NCBI RefSeq assembly: GCF_029931775.1
Contig: NC_079312.1
Span: 115,690,872 to 115,754,871, forward strand
Length of the DNA stretch: 64,000 bases
Direction: 5' to 3'
DNA from: Euleptes europaea
Taxonomy: Eukaryota; Chordata; Lepidosauria; Squamata; Sphaerodactylidae
In this document: piece by piece, positions 53,573-64,000 of the stretch
Layout: every line of letters begins with the position of its first letter
Position numbering within the stretch: the stretch's first letter is position 1
Position numbers and translations under genes: made by a program
The notes under the pieces: generated by a model
Told to the model about the DNA's origin: nothing
Database searches by the model: none
Seen by the model: the letters and a program-made list of their open reading frames with translations, nothing else

Positions 53573-55175
53573 GCTGGAGGCAGTTGCTTCTAGATCTGGG
53601 CTGATGCAGTTTTCTAAAAAAAACATTGTGAGCAACTGTTGGGAGTTTAAAGTGGGATTTTCTCTTGCTGGTCTTCGCTATGATCTAGGACTGGAGCTGT
53701 AGGGATTCCTTGATTGCGTAAACTGAATTGGGCCGCTCGCAGCCTGTCTGTGTTCTTATCCCCATTCCAAAGCTCTTCTGAGCCTGGGATCTACCTTCCA
53801 TACTGTAAAGCCAAACACTGCAGCGGAGAACAGGGGCCCAGCGAGAGTAGTCTAAATTTGCAGCAAACTAACACTGAAGCAGCTGTTGTGGATCTCGTTC
53901 TGTATGAGTAGGTGCCAAAGGCTGGAGCCTGACTCAAGGAGAAGACTTTTGTCCGGCGCAGCTTCTGGGCACCAGACCTCTGCTATACTGCTCCTAATTA
54001 TATATAGGGATTGCCTGCCTCTTAGCTCAGCTTTGTTCCTCTCAACTTATTGAGCCCCCTTGTGGTAATTAGTGGTACAGCACATACCCAGCTCGGCCCT
54101 TCTCTATCTCAAAAGCATCTTCTTGTATTGTTGTCTAGTGCGAGTGGGACAGGCAAGGGCCCACTATGAGGCTCTCTTCCTCTTTTATGCAGCATGGTCT
54201 TGTGAATCCTATGGTCCTGGCTTCCAGAACAGCATTGGTACTTGCAGCCCAAACCTTAAAGCAGCTCCGGTGAGATGGTAGGAGCAATTTCAGTGTAGTC
54301 CTGATCATACGCGGGAGGCTTTATGCTGCAAACCTGGGGCAAGGGAGAGGGCAAGAGAACCCTGTGCCAGGGTTATGTTCTAGGAGTAGCTGGAGGTTCC
54401 ACTTCCACCAAACATGCACGCCAGCAGTATTAGTTTTAAGTGGAAATGCCTCCCTTTAGCAAATGAGCTCCAGTCAGCACTGAGGAAAAATCCCCCCCTT
54501 CTCCCTGTCACACATGCTAAGCAGAAGTTGGGTTTTAAATTTACTCGGCTGGGCTTTGGTCCAGTGGCAGAGGAGGGGTATCTTTCCACATCTTTCCAAG
54601 ACTTTCCACATCAGCTACTATTCTGTGGCAGTTGCGTTCATTTTCTCCAGACTCCGTCCAGGCTCTTGAACCAGTCCTAAGTAGACGTGTCCCTTCCTTA
54701 CAGAACATTTCCATAGCAGCCCCAATGCCATGTGTAGGGAAGGGAACACCTACACTTGCACAGTGAACAGATGGGAGGGGGAACTGGTTTAAAACAATGG
54801 TTGACACTTCCTTTAATCACCAGAAAAGGCCCCGACCCTTGCTAAAGGAGAAAGTTCAGTGTTTAAAAAATGAGACCTCCCTGAGGACAATTTGCTTCTG
54901 CCTGTTTTGTCTTAACGTTATTGAGATTTCAATCCTGTTCATGCTTGTTTGAGAAGAAGGCCTGTTAAATTCATTAAGGCTCACTCTTAAGTAAAAATGG
55001 ATAGGAGCAGGCTGAAAGTTTGCTATATTCTTAGTTTATGCTGCATGTGAGCAGTAAGATACTGGAAACCTGCTAAGCAGCTGTTTAAATGAGCCACTGA
55101 CTTGCTGTGGTCTGTTTCATGTGGAATTATCTTCCATGTCAGAACTACACCAATAAAAGTAATTCAACCACTGGA
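53573..55175 (+). other. TECR: TECR 3' UTR (inferred)
   Basis: From the stop codon to about 20 nt past the AATAAA at 55152. No repeat recognised in it, consistent with exonic sequence. The end is inferred. Confidence 0.55.
55152..55157 (+). terminator. TECR: TECR polyadenylation signal AATAAA
   Basis: This is the first canonical hexamer I see after the stop codon. It is followed by a GT-rich stretch (GGATTGTTTGT) near 55180-55190. It implies a 3' UTR of about 1.6 kb (53573 to about 55175). Confidence 0.65.
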
Positions 55176-57474
55176 CAGTGCTGGATTGTTTGTAAGAAGC
55201 AGCTTGGAATTACAGGACAAAGAATTTGCCTTGTGTGGGGGAAGGGCTACATGGTGGGGCATCTAGAGAAGAAGATGCTTAACAATATGGTTATCTTATC
55301 TGGAGCACAAGTAACATGCTAAAAAGGAGCTTACCAAGAAATGGCTACTGTTTAACCCTTCAGCCAGTGTTGAAATTATATCAAGTTATAATGCAACGGT
55401 GTGAAGTTTTTAGAAGGCTTCTCCTACCTTTCACTTGAGGATTTTACTTTCAGCGGTTCAAGAACTGCCTTGCTGGACTAGGGGGCAGCAAACTGCCTTT
55501 AAAAAGTCACAAACAGACTAGGAGAACGGTGGCCACTTTCAGTTGTTTGCTGTTCAAGAACTATCACAGCAGTTTCTATTTAGCCAACATAGTTAATAGG
55601 GGTTTGTAGATCTTCTATTAATATCTTTAAAAAGGTAGGGGGGACATCACATCATTTGGTACTAGTATCCACGTGGTGTTTGTTACCCTAAAAAACACTA
55701 TTTCATTAATTGTGGCATTGTGAATAAGCTACAAAGCACAAGACCTTTAAAGGAGGGGCAAAGAAACTCCACATTATCTTTAACTTGGCCAGCAAAAAGA
55801 GGAAAGAAAGCTATGAAGCTTGCTTAAGTTAATCATTTATTTGTAGTTTTAGCAAGTCCTTAGAACTGCACGAAAAAGCCAGACTGTAACATGTCCCAGT
55901 CTCCATTTCCTGGGGGGAGGGGCATTACAGTTTAAAGTTACAGCTTTCAATGAATAGCTGCAAAGAAAAGAAACTCTTCTTTTATATACTACATATAAGC
56001 GGGGATTCATAAAAAGAGATTGTAGATCTGTTTGCTACTCTCATTTATGCCTTAAATTCAATCTTCTAGAAACTGCACTGAGTTGTAAATTTTGTCTACA
56101 GGGAGCAAACAAAAAAATAACCTGCGGCATTCTGTTGCAGGACTAAATCCCTACTCCCGTCTTCCATTGTCCTCTTTTTCACATGCTTTTGATCAATTCC
56201 CCATGCCTGTTCCCTTCACTTCTCCATCCTCTTCCACACTGTTATTACAGCATCCTTACTGATTCCCTGTATTTCCCCACCCTGGTTAGGCCCCTCCACA
56301 GCACTTATTTTCTTGTATGTTTTCCCCTCCTTTATACAGCTCATCAGTTTCATCCCTTCAGCTGCTTTTTATCCCTTAACGTATTCAGGCCATTCTTTAC
56401 CTGTAATCTCCTGCTCCCATTAATCCCCCCGCCAATGCCTCATTCTACCCTTCCACCAATTCTGTGTCATTACCCCATCTTCCTTTCCATAGCCATCACT
56501 GATGCTGCAAAGATGCTTGAAATATGCTCTTTTTTTTTTCACTTGTTCTTCTTCTGTATCATATTTCAAGAGAAGTTTGTATATTTTTCCTAATATGTGT
56601 GAATCATTTTTAGATATTAACTGCTCAAATTCAGTTGGTTCACGAAATGGTTGTGGATATGAACAATCTTTTTGCAGATTGGATCTCAGTTGTAAAAATA
56701 TGCTCTTGTGGTGGCATTTGAGTTCCTGATTGATCTCCCATTAATTATTATTGCTTTCCCTCCATCTTCAGAGCATGGAGTAGGGGTCACTGGGGGTGTG
56801 GGGGGAAGGTAGTTGTGAATTTCCTGCACTGTGCAGGGGGTTGGACTAGACGGCCCTGGTGGTCCCTTCCCACTCTATGATTCTTTCACCTGTACATCAC
56901 TCATCCACCAGCCCAGGGACTAGGCAAATGGCTTGCTACCATTCAGCCTTGGTGCAGTTCAACAGACTGATGACTCAAGCTACTTTAGAAATGAATGGGA
57001 AACTCATTTGATGCATGAGTGGGGCTCCCCTTTGTTTGAGGAAGCCTCTCTCCCTTTTGTATTTGCAGCTTTCATTATCTGCAGAGGAAGCAGGACTTTC
57101 ACATTATATATGATTCAGGAAGAACCTAATTGAAAGGTTTCATGTAATACCAGTATAAAAAAAATAGAGCTGCTTTAGGCGCAATTAGGATTACAACATA
57201 CACAGTTACCAAACACAGATTACAGCTGGATTTAGGGCTGTAGTGGCCAAGGTATGCATGAGCGATACTCAGAGGCAATGGGGCTGCTAACACAAACACC
57301 CACAAGAGGGTACTTTATAGTCTTCCTGTGCAGCTTTTGACTAGTGTAGTTTTTAGTCTGAAAAAGAACCATCTTAAGACCTTTAGTGCCAGAAGTTTCA
57401 TGAAGTTGGGGGCAGGCACTAGTTGCAGCATCACCTTTTTGTCCCATGAACCACTGAGTGACAACTGCAGACCA
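55176..57474. other. Interval between the convergent TECR and NDUFB7 ends
   Basis: 2.3 kb containing a CR1 tail (56765-56888); otherwise no gene or repeat recognised. Confidence 0.65.
56765..56888 (+). mobile_element. CR1 LINE 3' tail fragment
   Basis: GTGCAGGGGGTTGGACTAGA followed by CTCTATGATTCTTT, the CR1 terminus. Confidence 0.75.
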
Positions 57475-57490
57475 AAATCGAAGGGTAAGG

Positions 57491-57496
57491 TTTATT
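57491..57496 (-). terminator. NDUFB7: NDUFB7 polyadenylation signal AATAAA
   Basis: A TTTATT on the + strand is AATAAA on the gene strand, 75 nt after the stop codon. It implies a 3' UTR of about 100 nt. Confidence 0.7.
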
Positions 57497-57570
57497 TTCC
57501 AACATAACAGACGGAGAAAACTATGCAAGCGTCTTGTGGAAAGAAACCTGGAGAGGCACCCTGAAGTCAG

Positions 57571-57667
57571 TTAAGATGCTGCTGCTGCTTTTTCCTTCTG
57601 TTCAATACGCTTCTTTCTAGCCAGAAGGCGTCTCTCCCTTTCAAACTCTTTCATGCGCATGACATAG
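57571..57667 (-). CDS. NDUFB7: NDUFB7 coding exon 3 with stop
   Basis: Residues 94-125 ([20 protein letters not shown], then [12 protein letters not shown]) and TAA at 57573-57571. The acceptor on the - strand is CCCATAG. Human continues about 12 residues further. Confidence 0.94.
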
Positions 57668-60600
57668 CTATGGGAGAAAAGATAGGTACAGGTCACTCTG
57701 GGGCATTTAACCTAGTGGCTCGTAACATTTAATCCACAAACATCCCCAATGACAGAAAATTAGCACTGAATGCCCTCTATTAAAACATTTTTATTTCCCC
57801 ACAATGTTCAAAGCAGCTTACAAAAAAAAACCCCAAAAAACCCCCACCCTAAATAAATAAACATCCCATTTCACAGGTAATAGACAAAATCAGTTATAAA
57901 AAATACCACCTCCTTAGGAAATTAACTGTAAAATGCCTACCTAAAAAGGATGGCCTTATATTTCTCATGGAAGGCGGTCAGCATAAGAGCCTTCCCTAAT
58001 GCTGGTGCTGCCATTGGCAAAGAGTGGGGCCTGCGCTGTTCCTGAAGGGACAGCCCAAAGAAAGGGCTCGAGCAGGAGCCAGCCACGGGAGCATTTGAGG
58101 CACTCATCAGGATCATAAGTGAAAGATTAGGACACAAAAACAACATTCCCTATAAAGAAACTTTATAGAGGTAAGTTTGATATCTGCATATGTTTTACTG
58201 ACAACTTCAGAGAGACCCATGTGGCTGACTGCCACCAGCCAATTCTTTAATATTAGGCTTTATTTCCATTTGTTGTGTGCCACTTTTTAAGGACCTGAGG
58301 GAGAGATTTGGGACTTTAACCTCAGGGCAGGGTGAGCTGAATAAAACTATCCTTGTTGTCAGAAGCCACTGCAAGGGGTGAGAAGGGACTGCCTAAAAAT
58401 CCCAATAGCTCCCCCCCTTCCCTGCTTGTCCTCCAGATTTCTGAATACAGGATCTGTAAGTGTCCCTTAAACCACCACTAATGTAAGCCCCTCCTGACAA
58501 ACCATCTCCCTTCCCATGAATAGGACCAACAGGTGCCAGCTAGACTGAATTCCTCATGAGAAATTAACCCACAAGCTATGTTTTATAGTCTGGAACCCAG
58601 ACACACTTTAAAGCACATGCGCCACTTGATACCTTCTTCCTATGTCTTTACTACCGACTGGAGTTCAGTAAGGCGTTGTATCCTTGCAAGTGATAGGAGA
58701 AAATGCTGTCTCAAACACAGGCAAGCTGCTTCTACAGACTGAAGTGAATGCCCCCTCCCAAACCCCCTCCCAAACCCAGCAAAAAAGCCACAGTTTCCTT
58801 TTATCTCACCCAACCAAACCACAGTGGTTGTGACAAAACCCTTCACTGCCCCGCCAATTCTATCAGGTCTTGATATATTCTACACAGTAGGAGAAAGTTA
58901 AATTTCTCTGGGCAGTACATAAGTGGTGGTAAGAAATTCCTAGACCATCTCAAGGAAGAAGCAGATATGTAAGGTTGCCACTTACTCCAGGTGCTCGCAA
59001 TAATCCCAGTCATGGCGCTCATGTTTGCATGCAAAGATATTGGGGTAATAGTCACGTTTGCATTTCATCAATTTGATGAGGTGATGGGCGCAATAATCCC
59101 GACTCGCTAGAGGCAGCTGGGCGTCATTCATCTGCTGCTGTGTTGCTATCATCACTGTACAGGAAATCAAAGGGGAGGAAATCATCAGAAGTGAGGCCAA
59201 GAAAGCCAGGCAGTTCTACATCAACCATTTTCACTTAAGGAATATAATGGTGCTTGTTCTGTAAACTAGTTAAACTGATTTGCCCTATGAAAGCTGGCAG
59301 GTCCCTGCCTGTTTTAAATCCAAAGTCACTACCATTATGTATTTACAACATGATATCTGCATCACTGCCCCATTCCTGATTAACAATGTTATCTGTGTAG
59401 TTTTCTCATAAATATGAAGCAGCAGTATAAAAAGCACCCTGTAACTACCTCTGAATATCTGGACCCAAAACATTAACACGGGTAATGTTAATTGCAGAAA
59501 GCTCATAGTGCACACTGGCACATGTGAGCATAGAAACATAATGGTCCATAGACACCACCCTCAAGCAAGGAATGATGGAGCTAACTTCTTCATGCTGTTA
59601 CCACTTCTATCCACCTCCAAGCAGCTGGTATTCTGAGTTGTATTCCCCCTGAATGCAGAGGTTTCATCCAGACATAATGGCTAACAGACTGACAAACCTA
59701 ACCATAATGAATAAACAAGGACATACGAAATTGCCTTCTAGCTCAGCACAGTCTGCTCTAATACTTAACAGCTCTGCAAGATCTCAGGCAAAGATAAGTC
59801 TTTTTCTACATTGGCCAAAGGCTGATGGAACCCAATATCTTCTGCATCAGCTGAGCCACAGCCTCTTCTCAAGAACACATCTGATCTTGGTGAGGGATAG
59901 ACAACAGAACTCTGCAGGATCCCACACAGTCAGCGTAAACAAGAGTCTTGTGCCACCTTAAAGACGGGCATGTTTTTATACTGGCATAAGCTTTTGTAGT
60001 CTATGGCACATACTGGAGTCTTCACCAGACAGACATCTACATTTGAGTCCAGTAACACCTTAAGAGACCAACAACATTTTTGGGGAATAAGCTTTCGGAA
60101 GTCAAGGCTCTCTTCGTCAGACACCAGACGTCAATTTATCCAATACATTTTAACCCTACCGTTCCTCCACGGAGCTCGAAGAGGCATGCATTTTTCTTTT
60201 AACCCATTTTTAATCTCACAACAACCCCACGATGTAGATGGCCCCGAGTCAGAGAGACGGGACCATGAACACTCAATGACCTTCATGGCAGAATGAGGAC
60301 ACAGATGAGGTTATAAACAGGGGGGGGGGGAAGCGAACAGCTGGACCAAAAGATGATGAAATTCCACTAGACTCCTGGTTATTTCTGCTGCAACAGATTT
60401 TCACAGCTACACCTCGGGGGGGGGGGAACATATCACTGTAGGTAAACATTTGCAATACAGGGCAGGCTTGGAGGTGGGCGGCTGGGACACAGAGGTGCTG
60501 CCTTAGGAATACTCCCAACGCCATCGCGCCGTTCACCACCTGGAAGGTGACCCGGCCAGGGGTGGAGTGGGGAGGGGCTTTGGCGAGGGCCAAGGGTTGC

Positions 60601-60808
60601 ACAAGGGGAAGTCTTCGAGGAGAAACCCGAAAGGGGGCCTGGGCGGAGCGAGACTCTCCAGGTGACCTTCCCCTCTGCCTCCTCCGCTCAGCTCACCGCG
60701 TTCCTTCCGTTCCGGAAAGCCGTAGTGGCTGTCGAAGGTCGGCATCTGGAGCGGATCAGGCTCCACTTCGGCATCCCAGAGATACCGACGAGCCAGGTGA
60801 GCCCCCAT
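57571..60808 (-). CDS. NDUFB7: NDUFB7, mitochondrial complex I subunit B18 (3 coding exons)
   Basis: NDUFB7 is an accessory subunit of NADH:ubiquinone oxidoreductase on the intermembrane-space side. On the - strand the exons are 60808-60697, 59154-58986 and 57667-57571. They join in frame to 378 nt, 125 residues plus stop (human 137; this C-terminus is shorter). The start [10 protein letters not shown] keeps Gly2, the myristoylation site known in the family. [10 protein letters not shown] and YGFPERKER are conserved. The twin CX9C motif is complete, with Cys59, Cys69, Cys80 and Cys90 at the human positions, consistent with Mia40-dependent import. The C-terminus is a charged helix ([16 protein letters not shown]) ending in KAAAAS. 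The gene is convergent with TECR, as I recall in human. An in-frame GTG three codons upstream is not used as start because Gly2 must follow Met. Confidence 0.96.
57668..58985 (-). other. NDUFB7: NDUFB7 intron 2
   Basis: 1.3 kb. 57780-57900 is A-rich. 58705-58899 is the segment duplicated in inverted orientation at 61167-61390. Nothing else is recognised. Confidence 0.8.
58705..58899 (-). repeat. Inverted duplicated segment, copy 1
   Basis: Its reverse complement aligns to 61167-61390 with about three substitutions. This copy has a 12-nt tandem doubling of GGGTTTGGGAGG and lacks a 41-nt block present in copy 2. Confidence 0.85.
58986..59154 (-). CDS. NDUFB7: NDUFB7 coding exon 2
   Basis: Residues 38-93 plus two bases. 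It holds all four cysteines of the CHCH fold ([17 protein letters not shown], then [12 protein letters not shown]). Acceptor GTACAG, donor GTAAGT on the - strand. Confidence 0.96.
59155..60696 (-). other. NDUFB7: NDUFB7 intron 1
   Basis: 1.5 kb. Holds retroposon fragments of the CCAGTA(G/A)CACCTTAA family at 59935-60120, in tandem. G-runs lie near 60320 and 60417. 60480-60696 is part of the CpG-rich 5' region. Confidence 0.75.
59935..60120 (+). mobile_element. Two direct fragments of the foldback retroposon family
   Basis: GTGCCACCTTAAAGACG near 59949 and GTCCAGTAACACCTTAA near 60046 lie in the same orientation, each followed by AAGCTTT. Here the copies are head-to-tail, not inverted. Confidence 0.55.
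60697..60808 (-). CDS. NDUFB7: NDUFB7 coding exon 1
   Basis: Residues 1-37 plus one base ([20 protein letters not shown], then QMPTF and YGFPERKER). The donor on the - strand is GTGAGC. Confidence 0.95.
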
Positions 60809-60978
60809 CTTGGCCACCGCCGAGGCTTTCGCCGCTGCTTCGCAACACTACACCATTCCCCCCCCTCCCTCCTCCGGAACCGGAACCAGCTCTTGGGAGA
60901 GGGCGACCATAGAGCCACAAAAAGGAGTCATGCGTGACCTAAACTTCCGGCAGAAACGGCAAGCAGCCATTGGCCGAG
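60809..60978 (-). promoter_or_regulatory. NDUFB7: NDUFB7 promoter with ETS and CCAAT sites
   Basis: GC-rich sequence directly upstream of the NDUFB7 ATG. An ACTTCCGG ETS/GABP-type site lies at 60943-60950 and a CCAAT (gene strand) at 60969-60973. ETS/GABP sites are usual in nuclear genes for respiratory-chain subunits. The CpG-rich zone covers about 60480-61020 and may drive transcription both ways. Confidence 0.55.
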
Positions 60979-61044
60979 ATGGTGGATAGTGTTGTTCTAG
61001 GCTTCTCCGTCTCCGTGGTAAAACTGTATTGTACTGGAATTTAA

Positions 61045-61585
61045 AGAGCCCCGTGGCGCAGAGTGGTCAGCTGCAGCACTGCAGTCAAAAGCTCTGCTCA
61101 CGACATGAGTTCGATCCCAACGGAAGTCGGTTTCAGGTAGCCGGCTCCAGGTTTTTATTTAACTTTAACTTTCTCCTACCGTGTAGAATATATCAAGACC
61201 TGATAGAATTGGCGGGGCAGTGAAGGGTTTTGTCACAACCACTGTGGTTTGGTTGGGTGAGATAAAAGGAAACTGTATGCTCTGTCAGCTGTGCTGCTTT
61301 AATACTGAAACTTTAATGGCTTCTTTGCTGGGTTTGGGAGGGGGCATTCACTTCAGTCTGTAGAAGCCGCTTGCCTGTGTTTGAGACAGCCTTCCATCCT
61401 TCCGAGGCCGGTCAAATGAGTACCCAGCTTGCTGGGGGTAAAGGGAAGGTGACTGGGGAAGGCACTGGCAAACCACCCCATAAAAACCACCCCGTAAACA
61501 AAGTCGGCCTAGGAAACGTCGGGATGTGACGTCTCCCCATGGGTCAGGAATGACCCAGTACTTGCTCAGGGGGACCTTGACCTTC
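61045..61585 (+). mobile_element. tRNA-derived SINE, interrupted
   Basis: Left part 61045-61151: CCGTGGCGCAGAGTGG head, GAGTTCGATCCCAACGG B box, GTAGCCGGCTCCAGG. The right part resumes at about 61389: CCTTCCATCCTTCCGAGG, GCTTGCTGGGGGTAAAGGGA, ending GGGACCTTGACCTT. The block between is a copy of NDUFB7 intron 2 sequence. Confidence 0.75.
61167..61390 (+). repeat. Inverted duplicated segment, copy 2, inside a SINE
   Basis: Matches the reverse complement of 58705-58899 over about 183 nt at roughly 98 percent by eye, with one extra 41-nt block (61277-61317 region). Confidence 0.85.
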
Positions 61586-64000
61586 ACTGGAATTTAGAGG
61601 CGAAGTCCCGCTATGGATGGTGGGGCTGCGTGTGCGGGCTTTCTAAAAGGGGCTGAACAGGAGTGGTGTTCCCTTGGCTGAAACGAATCGGGAGGAGAGG
61701 CTGGTTTATTTTGAGCACAAGATCGAGGTCATGACCATGCTGGCAGGATTGTTTGGCGACCATCACAGAGACAGAAAAAGACTAAAGTCCCAGAATCTGT
61801 ATTCTGGTCTAACATGAACTGGTTTTTCTGCTCTCTGACAAAAGAGAGCTTGGACTCTCAAAAGCTGTAAATCTCGTTTGTCTTTAAGGTGCTGCTTAAC
61901 TCGAATCTTGCTCTTTTGCTGCACGCCAAGATGGCAACCCAACTGAAACGAGTTTTCTACAGTAAATCCCAATGCAAAACATAACTGTTTCATCGTGGCA
62001 ATGCAAAGGCAATGTAGCAATTTTGTCAGCTCTGCCATCAGCCGCTGTTTTTAGTTTTGTTCGGAAGTTCAGACTGTGCACATGACTCTCTAGCTTAGCC
62101 TGTGGGATTTGACAGCTTGAGAAGGGGTTGAAGAACTTTTGACAAGAGCAAAGAAATGAGCTTTGGCTGATAACTATTGAGTGGGATTAATGTAGTAAGA
62201 ATTGAAGGCACAGGTGAAATTAATGTGTCATTATAAGGTGGATTTAAAAGGATTCCTACAACCACTTAAAGGACAGAAGAATCAATAACTCAGAACTTAA
62301 TTCTGCTTTGTCCAGTGCTTTTTAAAACTTAAATCTCAGTTTACATTGATGAGTGAGGCTCAGCTTTTGCTGTATTGGTCCTAAAAGCATAAACACAGAG
62401 CCAGACTGCTAGACACAGTTTGCCAGGAAACAATAATAAGTGCTGTGTTTTGAGGAACAGAACTTGCATTTTTGTGCTTCTGACTGAACCTCATGCTTTA
62501 GGGGGCATGTGCACAATTTTTTTTTTAATTATTTGGAAGAAAAAGTCTTCCCTGCTTTCCAGTGTAAAATGCCTCCAGTGCAAAACACGTGTGCATAGGT
62601 AGATGACAGCTAAGAGGAAGGATTGAGTGGGAATTTTGGGTTGCCAAATCCATTTTGGAAAATTATGGGAGATTCGGGGATGATGCTTGGGGAGGGTGGA
62701 GTCTGAGGAAGGAAGTTCAACAGGGATGTGATGCCATGAGTTCACATTCCAGAGACTCGACATCTCTCCTGTCTTGGCTGGGGTTATTCTCCCCTTGGAA
62801 AGCCCTGTTCACAGCTTGGGAATGCGCTCCTTGGAACAACTTCCCAAGGGAGGTGCACCTGGCACTCACTGTCAGCCTTCAGGAGACAGTTGAAGACAGT
62901 TTTATTCATGACAGAATTTGACATTTAGTTTTCATTTACTGGCAGTTCTAATTGGAATTTTAAAATCTAAATTGTGTAGTGGTTAAGCGTGGCGTAATGG
63001 TTAAAAGCGGTGGTTTGGAGCAGTGGACTCTGATCTGGAGAACCAGGTTTGATTCTCCACTCCTCCACATGAGCGGCGGAGGCTAATCTGGTGAACTGGA
63101 TTTGTTTCCCCACTCCTACACATGAAGCCAGCTGGGTGGCCTTGGGCTAGTGACATTTCTCTTAGAGCTTTCTCAGCCCCACCTACCTCACAGGGTGTCT
63201 GTTGTGGGGAGGGCAAGGGAAGACGATTGTAAGCCGGTTTGGCTCTTCTTTAAGTGGTAGAGAAAGTTGGCATATAAAAACCAACTCTTCTTCTTTTTAT
63301 AATTTTTGTTTTATGTATATTTTAATGTGTTTTTATAATTGTCATATTGTAAACTACCCTTGAGTTTAACAAGGAAGAAAGGCAGCTAATACATGTTTTA
63401 ATAATAATAATGTTGCCGTTTCCTCCAGGGGAACTGGGCTGGAGATCAGTTGTGATTCCAGGAGAACTCCAGGGTTCCACCTAGATGTTAGCAACACCAA
63501 GTGAGTTGTTCTCTGTGTTTAATGAGGCTTTTAGCGAAGAATAGAGAACTGAAATTTGCAGGTGATGCAAGTTAGATGGTGTTTGTGGGACACAAAGTAT
63601 TCAAATTTAACAAAATCTTTATAAATGGAACTCTGGACTGAGCACAAAATGAGAAACTAACATGAGAAGACACTCCATTAGAAGCAGCACCATTGGAATG
63701 GGATCCAGGGATCATTTGGAGTAAAAAAGCAATCTGCATATGAGGCTATGTCTTAGAATAGGCATCGATTGTTTTTCTGTATCTCTCCCTGGTGTTTGTA
63801 TCAGTACCTTATCAGGGCATGTAAAGGACAATATGGGTAACAGAGCAAAATGGGAAAGCAGTCTCGTAACGACAGATGACATAAACAAGTAAACTCGTTT
63901 TTATCCCTTTCACACATAAAACCATTTTAAATGAGGAATGTTTATTTATTTATTGTTGCCACAGTGACGTGCATACTCTGATTAGAGCATGGTCTGATTT
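61586..64000. other. Right flank, repeats and unassigned DNA
   Basis: A split GTTGCCA-family MITE (halves about 62635-62760 and 63410-63500) encloses a tRNA-derived SINE (62980-63297). 61586-62630 and 63500-64000 show no gene; 61865-61915 holds a weak fragment of the CACCTTAAAGAC family. Confidence 0.55.
62980..63297 (+). mobile_element. tRNA-derived SINE, CTTCTT-tailed, long copy
   Basis: Head GTGGCGTAATGGTTAAAAGC, then a repeated GATTCTCCACTCCTCCACAT unit, GGGTGTCTGTTGTGGGGAGG, and a tail GGCATATAAAAACCAACTCT. It has an internal duplication of the B-box region, as in the copy at 24746. Confidence 0.75.

Noticed and set aside
58705-58899. Intronic snoRNA with a duplicated copy
   Set aside because: No convincing H/ACA or C/D box layout could be folded by eye, and the second copy lacks retroposition hallmarks.

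Overview
The window looks like chromosomal DNA of a squamate reptile (lizard or gecko type). The evidence is two vertebrate nuclear genes with ordinary GT-AG introns, plus a repeat load typical of squamates: tRNA-derived Sauria-type SINEs, a 5S-rRNA-derived SINE with the same tail, BovB-like tails, CR1 and L2 LINE 3' ends, and several hAT and foldback DNA elements. The species assignment rests on repeat recognition from memory, not on a search.

Layout. Positions 1-2280 are upstream repeats. About 2280-3060 is a CpG-rich promoter with several CCAAT boxes and a TCACGTGA E-box. TECR (very-long-chain enoyl-CoA reductase) then runs on the + strand from its ATG at 2767 to its stop at 53572. I could place all 13 coding exons; they sum to 927 nt, giving 308 residues, the same length as human TECR. 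Intron 1 is about 26 kb, intron 2 about 10 kb and intron 4 about 5.4 kb; most repeats lie in these three. A second, in-frame N-terminus (ATG 29003) reads straight into exon 2 and may be an alternative isoform. NDUFB7 (complex I subunit B18) lies tail-to-tail on the - strand, 60808 down to 57571, in three exons giving 125 residues. Positions 61000-64000 are mostly SINE and MITE sequence.

Mobile elements. Three hAT-type elements have perfect 8-bp target duplications (15151-16769, 23400-24669, 44040-45177). One TA-flanked element lies at 33537-34177. All four have CpG-dense cores that imitate promoter CpG islands. Two retroposon copies (3237-3439 and 41908-42114) share an unusual architecture: inverted arms flanked by 12-nt target duplications. 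A 195-nt segment of NDUFB7 intron 2 recurs in inverted orientation inside a SINE upstream of the gene. A solo LTR (36440-36917) and a decayed DIRS-like element (about 40600-45330) are fossils.

The two genes act in separate pathways: fatty acid elongation at the ER (TECR) and mitochondrial respiration (NDUFB7). They are adjacent and convergent here, as I recall them being in human. No CRISPR array, operon or bacterial system is present.
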